A stretch of DNA of 64,000 nucleotides from Combretum micranthum (Eukaryota > Streptophyta > Magnoliopsida > Myrtales > Combretaceae), in the NCBI GenBank assembly GCA_024138025.1, contig JAMXBD010002772.1, positions 100,638-164,637 of the forward strand, read 5' to 3'. The notes beneath the pieces were generated by a model. It ran no database searches. It saw only the letters and a list, made by a program, of their open reading frames with translations, and was not told where the DNA came from. Shown piece after piece: positions 57,060 to 64,000 of the stretch. The position numbers and the translations under genes are program-made. Each line of letters starts with the position of its first letter. Position 1 is the stretch's first letter.

Positions 57060-57322
57060 GATGTGAGCTTCTCCTTTAATAAGTTAAATGCCTGCAAACA
57101 ATTGTCATCAAAATTAAACACTGTCTTTCTCAAGAAGATTGCAAAGGGGTTTAGAAATTTTTGAGAAATCTTTAATAAATCTCTATAAAAACCTGCATGT
57201 CCTAAAAAACTTCTAACTCCCTTAACAGTGGTGGGTGGTGGTAATTTCTCATGATCTCAATTTTGGCCTTATCAACTTCAATTCCTCTACTGAAACTTTG
57301 TGACCCAAAACAATCCCTTCTC
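57060..57322 (-). pseudogene. Athila-like RT thumb/connection (degraded)
   Basis: Between the RT palm and RNase H. In shifting frames: GKRRDCFGSQ near 57310, FLGHAGFYRDLLKISQ near 57200 (the conserved RT connection), PLCNLLEKDSV near 57140 and [18 protein letters not shown] near 57100. Several shifts disrupt it. Confidence 0.75.
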
Positions 57323-58122
57323 TTACCATAAATGACATTTTTCCCAGTTTAAAATCAAATTTGTGTCTTTGCATCTTTGAAGAACACAAGCTAAGTTTTC
57401 TAAACATGCTTCAAAAGACTTTCCAAAAACAGAAAAATCATCCATAAAAATTTCAATAAAATTCTCAAGCATGTCAGAAAAAATAGCCATCATACACCTT
57501 TGAAAAGTAGCAGGTGCATTGCAAAGACCAAAGGGCATCCTCCTAAAAGCAAAAGTGCCATAGGGACAAGTAAAAGTGGTTTTTTCTTGGTCATCAGGAG
57601 ATATAGAAATTTGATTGTAACCAGAATAACCATCTAAAAAGCAATAATAATCATGCCCTGCAAGTTTTTCTAACATCTGATCAATGAAAGGGAGGGGAAA
57701 GTGATCTTTTCTGGTGGCATCATTTAATTTTCTATAATCAATGCAAACTCTCCACCCAGTTACAGTACGAGTAGGAATCAAGTGATTTTCTTCATTTTTC
57801 ACACAGTCATACCACCTTTCTTTGGTACAACTTGAACTGGACTTACCCACTTACTATCAGAGATAGGATAGATAATACCTGCATCAAGGAGTTTCAAAAC
57901 TTCCTTTTTTACTACCTCCTTAAGTGTTGGGTTAAGTCTCCTCTGTGGTTGAACTGTCGGTTTGTACTCAGCTTCCATCAAGATCTTGTGAGTACAAATG
58001 ATAGGGCTAATTCCCTTGATATCAGCAATAGTCCAACCAATTGCTTCTTTATGCTTCCTTAGAACTCCAAGCAGCTGCTGCTCTTGTTCACCTGTCAAAT
58101 AAGATGAAACAATTATTGGCAA
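57323..58122 (-). pseudogene. Athila-like reverse transcriptase
   Basis: Frame 58122-57799 (LNPTLKEVVKKEVLKLLDAG, IIYPISDSKWVSPVQVVPKK) continues, after a one-base shift near 57815, in frame 57850-57323: GWRVCIDYRKLNDATRKDHF, DGYSGYNQISISPDDQEKTT, RMPFGLCNAPATFQRCM and the catalytic FMDDFSVFG. The full RT palm is present apart from this shift. Confidence 0.92.
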
Positions 58123-58225
58123 AGTATCTCCAGTTCCTAGAAAAGCATATTTTAAATGTGAAGGAAGGGTTTAAGCTCAAGATTGGTGGCTTATCAATGA
58201 TGGTACGGCTTGCTTTCACTAGTGC

Positions 58226-59019
58226 CTAGCTCCTCATAATATCTTCCTTTGATTTGGTGCACTTTCTCAACTTCTTCTTCTTGCTCATCATCACTCCAAT
58301 CATCAAGATTTCTAAAACAGATTCCATAGTCTCTACACCTACATTCTCTTCAACAGACTCAGAAATAAACTCATCAATAACATCAATAGTATAACAGGAA
58401 CCTTTATCAAATCTTTTCATTGCATCATAAACATTAAAGGTTACCTGATCATTTTCTACCCTTAAAGTGAGTTTACCTTGTTCCACATCAATTAATGCTT
58501 TACCGGTTGCAAGGAATGGTCTGCCAAGAATCATTGGGACTTCACGATCTCATCCATTTCCAAGACTATAAAGTCTACAGGAAATATGAATTGTCAACTT
58601 CACCAAACGTTTTCAACAATACCACGTGGGTATTTGACACTTCTATCTGCAAGTTGCAAGGTGACATGAGTCTCCTTGCATTCTTCAAGTCCTAATTTCC
58701 TGAAAATGGATAAAGGCATAAGATTAATACTTGCACCAGAATCAATAAGTACTTTATCAAAATGAAATTTTCCTATAGTGCAAGGAACAGTAAAACTCCC
58801 CTGATCTCTTTGTTTGGTAGGCAAATGAGGTAGACTTTTCTGCAAAATCATGGAGCATTCTCCTGTGAGCATCACTGGTTCATTTCCATCAATCCTTCTC
58901 TTCTTAGTAAGCAATTCCTTGATAAATTTTGCATATGAAGGCATTTCTTGAATCACTTCTAAGAATGGAATATTGATTTGCAACTTCTTGAAACATCCAG
59001 AAATTTTGAAAATTGTCAT
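58226..59019 (-). pseudogene. Athila-like aspartic protease and linker
   Basis: Frame 59019-58600 gives FLEVIQEMPSYAKFIKELLT, GSFTVPCTIGKFHFDKVLID, SGASINLMPLSIFRKLGL and VTLQLADRSVKYPRGIVE. The protease triad Asp-Ser-Gly is intact. After a frameshift near 58570 the frame 58534-58226 (MILGRPFLATGKALIDVEQG) holds the second conserved protease end motif LGRPFLATGxAxID. Acidic linker sequence follows. Confidence 0.9.
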
Positions 59020-60480
59020 CCAATTTTTGTTGCTTCAATCTTCCGGAAAAGGAATGGTGGAACATAAGATCTCTTCAGGTGATTTTTGCACAGGTTCCTC
59101 CATCTTTTGTTTTCCTTTGTCTTTGACTGGAATCTCCTCAGTTTCTTGAATTTTGACTCAGCGGTCTCAACTTCTTTGCCACTTCTCAAAACAATTGCAT
59201 TCACGTTTTAGGATTTTCCTCAGTGTTGCTTGGTAAAGAACCAGATGGTCTATTACCAATTTGTGAGCAAGTTGATGGATTTTCCCTTGAAGATCTTGAA
59301 TAATTGCATGCTGATTGTTGAGTGTGGTCTGAGTAGTTTGAATGAAAGTCTTCAACAATTCATCAGTTGAAATTTGATTTTGCTGAGGTGGAGGTGGAGG
59401 CTGAGTATTTCTTATGGGACCTTGTCTTTGAAATCCAGGTGGGGGCTTGAAAACATTTGCATCATTCTTGTAAGAAAGATTTGGATGATTACGCCATTCT
59501 GGATTATAAGTATTTGAATATGGTCCATAATTAACCCTTCCAAAATTTCCAACATAGTTGAGTTGCTCTCCACTTGATGATGGTGTATTGCCATGAGGAC
59601 AATCATAAACTGGATGTGGTCCTGAGCACAACTCACAAGTAGCAACTTGATTAGAATTTAAAGAACTAGATGCTACAAGTTTACTCACTTGTGTAGTTAA
59701 AGCTGAAACTTGAGCGTGAGTTGTTGCATGGATTCACTATCTTGAACAGATTCCACCTTTGATCTTGTCCTTTCACAGCTCCAGTTGTGAGCACTAGAAG
59801 CTAATTAATGCACTAGCTTCATCATATGTTTTTCCCATGAGTGATCCTCCGGATGTAGCATCCACCAATGATCTCAAAGTCTCATCTAGACTGAGATAGA
59901 AATTTTCAATCAAAAGATTATCCGGAAGTCCATGATGTGGGCATTTCCTAACTGCTTCTTTGAATCTTTCCCAAGCTTCATATAATGATTCTCCATGAAA
60001 CTTTGTGAAGTTGGTGATCTCATTCCTTAGTCTGGCAGTTCTGGCAGGAGGGAAAAATCTCTTCAAAAATTTGTTGTCAAGTCTGCCCATGAAGTAATTG
60101 ACTCGGGTGGTTGAGAGTTGAACCATGCCAATGCTTTATCCCTTGAGAGAAAGGAAAAAGCTGCATTCTAATGGCCTCATCAGTAACACCATTAAGCTTG
60201 ACAGTGTTGCAATATTGGAGGAATTTGGCAATGTGTTCATCCGGTGTTTCATTTGGATATCCTCCAAATTGATGTGATTCAACCATCTGAATCAATGCTG
60301 GTTTAAGCTCAAAATTGTTGCTTGAACTGCAGGTCTTCTCACAGCAGGACCTTGAACAGTTGGTACAGTGTAATCCCGAAGTGCTCTAACAGGTAAGCTT
60401 GAATTTGATTGTTGTTTGATCATTGTTTCCCTCATTGTTTCTTGGATCGTTTTCTGCCATTTCTTCTTGTCTTCTACGGT
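59016..60480 (-). pseudogene. Athila-like gag
   Basis: Minus-strand frames in order. Near 60390-60300: ALRDYTVPTVQGPAVRRPAVQA. 60295-60077: SHQFGGYPNETPDEHIAKFL and NGVTDEAIRMQLFPFSQG. 60126-59794: FFPPARTARLRNEITNFTKF, GESLYEAWERFKEAVRKCP. 59688-59167: zinc knuckle CELCSGPHPVYDC (CX2CX3HX4C), then a Pro/Gln-rich stretch PPPPPQQNQ. 59204-59016: AIVLRSGKEVE. These are characteristic of Athila gag. Frameshifts near 60100 and 59780 and around 59200 split it. Confidence 0.9.
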
Positions 60481-60645
60481 TTTCTCTCCTCTGTTGACAA
60501 AGTTCTTTCAATTTCAGGATCTATTGGTAGAAGATCAGCACTTCTACTTCTTTGCATATAACCTGTAAGAGGAAAGAAAAGAATCAATTCTTGGAAAACA
60601 CCTAAACTACTAGCAAAACTAAAAGTAATCTAATATTAATTTTGG

Positions 60646-60662
60646 TCCCCGGCAACGGGCCA
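60646..60662 (-). promoter_or_regulatory. Athila-like primer binding site (tRNA-Asp type)
   Basis: On the minus strand TGGCCCGTTGCCGGGGA starts seven bases after the 5' LTR end. It equals the tRNA-Asp primer site of Tat/Athila elements (TGGCGCCGTTGCCGGGG) minus one base. Confidence 0.85.
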
Positions 60663-60668
60663 AAAACT

Positions 60669-62375
60669 TGATCTGAATGGATGTATGTATATATTTCAGA
60701 TACCAGCAAGTGTACTGGGTCTTGATCAAGTAATATAGAATGAGTAGAGTATCGTTCCCAGAGACTAAATTAACTACTAGATTGGTATTAGCTTATACTA
60801 ATATTTAGGCAATCAAAGTATCAATTAACTATAACTAATTAATTTATCTAATGAATGCAAATGAGAATGTGAGAAGTTATATAAGATGAATGTGGGAAGG
60901 AACAGAATCCATCCTAATCTTTACTAATCATGCTGAATTTATATTATATGAACAATTAGGATTATGGATATTTGTAAGAAATTGTAAATAAAACAAAGTT
61001 TTACCATAAAATAATCTATTAGCTTCCGCTATACAAATTATCAATGGAATCTAATTTATAATCATAAATCTTCCAATTCTATGATTATCTAATATCCTAA
61101 ATTAACTTCTCCTAATTCCTTAGTGAGAAATTAAAATAAAATATTGCATGAAGTACATGGAACAATTTCTAAATTAATATTAAACTTAATTGTTTCCACA
61201 ATTGTTGTTTAATTTCAATTCATGAATTCCTATGAACCTAATTCTTTTTCCAAATCATCAGAATTCTTATCAATTCAATTTCAATCAGAAATAAAATAGA
61301 TAATTAGGATTCAATACAAATATTCCATAATTCTAACAATCCTATAATATAAATTCAATAATCATTTTAGCAAAATTAGGATTCATCACTTCCCACAAAG
61401 AAAGTTTAGCTACTCATGGATGATTCAAAATCAAATAAGAATATGTAATTGATAACATTATAAACAAATAATTCAGATAAATGAATTGCATAAGAAAGAG
61501 ATAGATATCACCAATTCAAGTATCACAATCTTCAATTACAATTCTTGAAAGCTCAAATTTCTCTCACAAATCTCTATGAAATGCTAGACTATTTCTATAC
61601 TAAGTGTACTACTTTGCTTCTGCTTGTGATGAATGTTGGAGGGGAGAACCCCTATTTATAGGAAAAATTTCGTGCAAGGCATTAAATGAAATTTGCTTTC
61701 ACTTCGTACGCAGTTATGGATCCTACGCCGGCGGCTTACAGACGGCGTAATCATTTTCTCTCTACGCAGGCATGCACTGGCAGCTTTCTTTCGTTACAAG
61801 TAGGCCGCTTCTACGCGGCGGCTTAGATGTAGATCTAGCCGGCGTATGTGATGAGAAAGAAAGTTGGGCAATTTATAACGAAAGCTGCCCCAAAGCCGTG
61901 GCTTTGATACCGGCCTAGATACTCCAACAGATTTGTCTCTTCAATTTCCTCCAAGCATGTGTTGTCTTCACGTTGCTTCATCTGTGACCTACGCTGCCTC
62001 AAAGCCGGCGGCTTAGTAGCCGGCGTATATTGTAACTCCTTCAAAGCTGGTGACTTTTGAACTCTTAGCTACCGGCCTTTAATGTACGCTGGCTTGTTCA
62101 ACTTCTACGCCGGCAGCTTTGAGCGGCATAAGTTGGTTGAGTCAAAGGCTAACAAAGCTGGCAGTGTAAGCAGCGGCCTTAGGTAAGCCGTCTAACGCCG
62201 GCGGCTTTGAAGTCTGAAATGCCGGCATATCTTCAATTTTTCCTATTTTCACTTCAAAGTTTCTTGTTTTGATTTCTTTATCCAAATTAGTCCTGAAACA
62301 TGAATTTTAATCAAAACAAATATCCATTCTAGCTCTTTGATCATCAACAAGTTGTATAAAAATATGATCTTATCA
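60669..62375 (-). mobile_element. Athila-like 5' LTR
   Basis: A 1707-bp partner of 49539-51269. On the minus strand it carries CCTATAAATAGG (61662-61651), a clear TATA box, so transcription would start leftward from here. The CpG-rich block at 61690-62235 has GCCGGCGGC(T) words at about 61727, 62004 and 62196. It differs from the 3' LTR by substitutions and many short indels. Confidence 0.95.
61651..61662 (-). promoter_or_regulatory. TATA box of the Athila-like 5' LTR
   Basis: CCTATAAATAGG (self-complementary) followed on the minus strand by GGGGTTCTCC and the LTR interior. The 3' LTR has GATAAATA at the same place. Confidence 0.55.
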
Positions 62376-62380
62376 GAACT

Positions 62381-64000
62381 CTCATATATATTTATGTATT
62401 TACTCTCTTTCCTCCTTGTTCTTGATTCTTCCTCCACCTTCAATTTATAATGATTCTCACATAAATGAAATTGAATGTAATTATCGAGGAAGTGGGAAGT
62501 TACGGGAGGTACGAGTCTCTTGGCTTCCAAAGTAACACCATTTAATGTCCAATAGACATTTCTTTAATAAATAAGGGGTTACTATTCAATAAAAAGTAAC
62601 GAATTGTCAAATTCACAGGTTTAGGGACAGGTCGTGTCACTAAGCATGTCAGGCTATTTTCCTTTATGCAAAAATTGACACAATTGGGGAAACAGCTTGT
62701 CCTAGAGTCGTGTCCTTTGCTGTGGTTAAACGTCGTCACGGTTCGGTTTCGGGTTTGGAACCAGACCCGAACTGCCGGTTCTTGGTTCCAAAAGTGATGG
62801 AACCGAAACCGGACCCGTGGGAGCCGGTCCGGTTCCCGGTTCTTAGGAACCGTCGGTTCCCACGGTTCGGTTCTGGTTCTATAGGAACCAAGAACCATGA
62901 AAAAAATAAAAAATCAATTAAATAATTTACTTAATTTAACTAAGAAAAAATGCAAAATAAAGTTTTAACTGAAATAACATTGAGCCTAACAATAATTGTT
63001 CATAGCATTAGTTAAAAGAAATTCTATAATTATGTATTTATTTATTACAATTACTTACACTTTTTTAGTTGTATATTAGCAATGTGACACTATAAAAATA
63101 TCAAAGATATAAATAATTCTCAATAACAAAAAACGAATCACACATTGTTAAGAAAGAAAGTAAGTCTACTTTGATTAATAAGTCTACATAAATTTAACAA
63201 TATATGATTTCAAATGTATTATTACTTGTTTGTTAATAATAACACATTAAATATTAATGAATAGGATATAAAATTTTTATTATTTATGCGAAAATAGTTT
63301 TAAATATTTATTTATAATTACAATTTTTTATAATTTTCTATTTCTTTTTTTCTTACTTTTTTTTATAATTTTTATGATATAGAACCGCTGGTTCTGCTGG
63401 TTCTTGAATCGACGGTTCCAAAACCGCGGGTCATGCGGTTTTTAGGGATGGAACTGTAAGGACCCATCAGAACCGACGAGTCCTTCACCGTCCAGACCTG
63501 CCATTGCCAGGCCGGTTCTCGGTTCAAGAACCGCCGGTGATGGGTCAAGTCGGTTCCTGGTTCAGAACCGTCCCGTGATGATGTCTAGCTGTGGTCTTTT
63601 TTCTTTATTGACATGGCTTGTCCGAAGTCGTGTAACAAGCTGTTTTCAATCTTCAAACGACATGCCCAGCGACAGGTCATGTCATGGTCGTGTCTTTGCA
63701 AAGTTAAATTTCCAGTTTGACATGCTTTGTGACAAGTCATGTCACTGAACTTGTCCTTTCCAAACTTAAGATTTAGACCTCGATTGTTCTTTTTCCTTGA
63801 CATGGTTGATAGACATGCTTGTCTTTGTTGTGTTTAACCACTTTTTGGTCCAAACTTTGCATTTTTGACCCGTTTTGCTTTCTTTTTATAAAATACCTCC
63901 TTTAAAGGATGAAGCATAATTTAATATTTTAATGCTAAATTCATATATTTATCAATAAAATGATCAATAAAAGTCCAATTTGGCATTCATAAAATAGGAA
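62381..64000 (-). mobile_element. Inverted partial copy of the Tekay/Del-like LTR
   Basis: The reverse complement of 62381-62726 plus 63596-64000 matches 44510 to about 45330: CCTATTTTATGAAT, TGATCATTTTATTGATAAAT, GGACCAAAAAGTGGTTAA and the GACACGACCTGTC repeats. It runs off the window at the right, so its outer end is unknown. At the left it is cut at the Athila target site. With the LTR at 44491 it forms inverted arms about 17 kb apart. Confidence 0.9.
62727..63587. mobile_element. hAT-type non-autonomous element (861 bp)
   Basis: Ends TAAACGTCGTCACGG and, reverse complemented, TAGACATCATCACGG, so 15-bp terminal inverted repeats with three mismatches. Both sides have the exact 8-bp duplication GCTGTGGT (62719-62726 and 63588-63595), the hAT signature. 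Subterminal regions are packed with GGTTCC / GGAACC / GAACCG words, while the middle is AT-rich and non-coding. The plus-strand frame at 62710 is only the GGTTC repeats. The paralogous LTR at 44867-44874 shows the single-copy empty site. Confidence 0.93.

Larger units (their letters stand above)
49539..62375 (-). mobile_element. Full-length Athila-like Ty3/gypsy element
   Basis: A 12,837-bp element on the minus strand, flanked by exact 5-bp duplications GAACT (49534-49538 and 62376-62380). On its own strand: 5' LTR (62375-60669), tRNA-Asp-type PBS (60662-60646), gag, protease, RT, RNase H, integrase, a long spacer with an Athila ORF-1-like frame, PPT (51280-51270) and 3' LTR (51269-49539). 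Domain words ([43 protein letters not shown]) are of the Athila group. The integrase is open. The other parts have one or more shifts. Confidence 0.95.

Noticed and set aside
62542..62925. Frames of 71-118 codons rich in Arg, Pro and Glu
   Set aside because: They arise from the GGTTCC/GGAACC words at the end of the hAT element and from the neighbouring LTR.

Overview
The window reads as AT-rich nuclear DNA of a flowering plant, probably a eudicot. It is packed with nested LTR retrotransposons and holds one recognisable non-transposon gene, a broken multi-exon reductase of the cinnamoyl-CoA reductase-like (SDR) family with plant-type introns. I see no bacterial, organellar or tRNA/rRNA genes. 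Nearly all long reading frames are decayed gag-pol pieces. All family calls come from reading the sequence, without a database search.

Layout. (1) 1-11939 and 23823-35576 are two copies of one long direct duplication, offset by 23822 bp at the left and 23637 bp at the right. Each holds the pol and 3' LTR of a Ty3/gypsy element, about 8.5 kb of non-coding sequence, and the first coding bases of the reductase gene. (2) Copy A breaks inside exon 1 and is joined to an inverted piece of exon 2 (11947-12061). (3) From 12414 comes the gypsy 5' LTR. It is followed by a SIRE/Maximus-like Ty1/copia element (12863-21938), which carries a reverse-oriented solo LTR (14251-16042, TSD TTGTC) in its gag. The gypsy gag and protease resume at 21939, with a GGTTC-rich hAT-like insert at 22536-23154, and run into copy B.

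(4) 35505-43063 is the reductase pseudogene with five recognisable exons. Its intron 2 holds a nearly complete 4.9-kb Ty1/copia element (36548-41470) with both LTRs, an initiator-Met PBS and a near-perfect target duplication. (5) 44491-48700 is a 3-kb LTR plus truncated gag of a Tekay/Del-like gypsy element. The beginning of the same LTR reappears inverted at 62381-64000. (6) Between them, on the minus strand, lies a full-length Athila-like element (49539-62375): 1.7-kb LTRs, tRNA-Asp-type PBS, gag, protease, RT, RNase H, integrase, an Athila ORF-1-like frame and exact 5-bp target duplications (GAACT). (7) An 861-bp hAT-type element with 8-bp target duplications (62727-63587) sits in the inverted LTR copy. 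The other LTR copy supplies the empty site.

Nothing here is likely to encode an active transposon. In the copia element of the reductase intron, six recognised lesions are all compatible with C:G to T:A transitions. The least explained pattern is a CpG-rich GCCGGCGGCTT-like motif clustered in blocks in several otherwise different repeat families.
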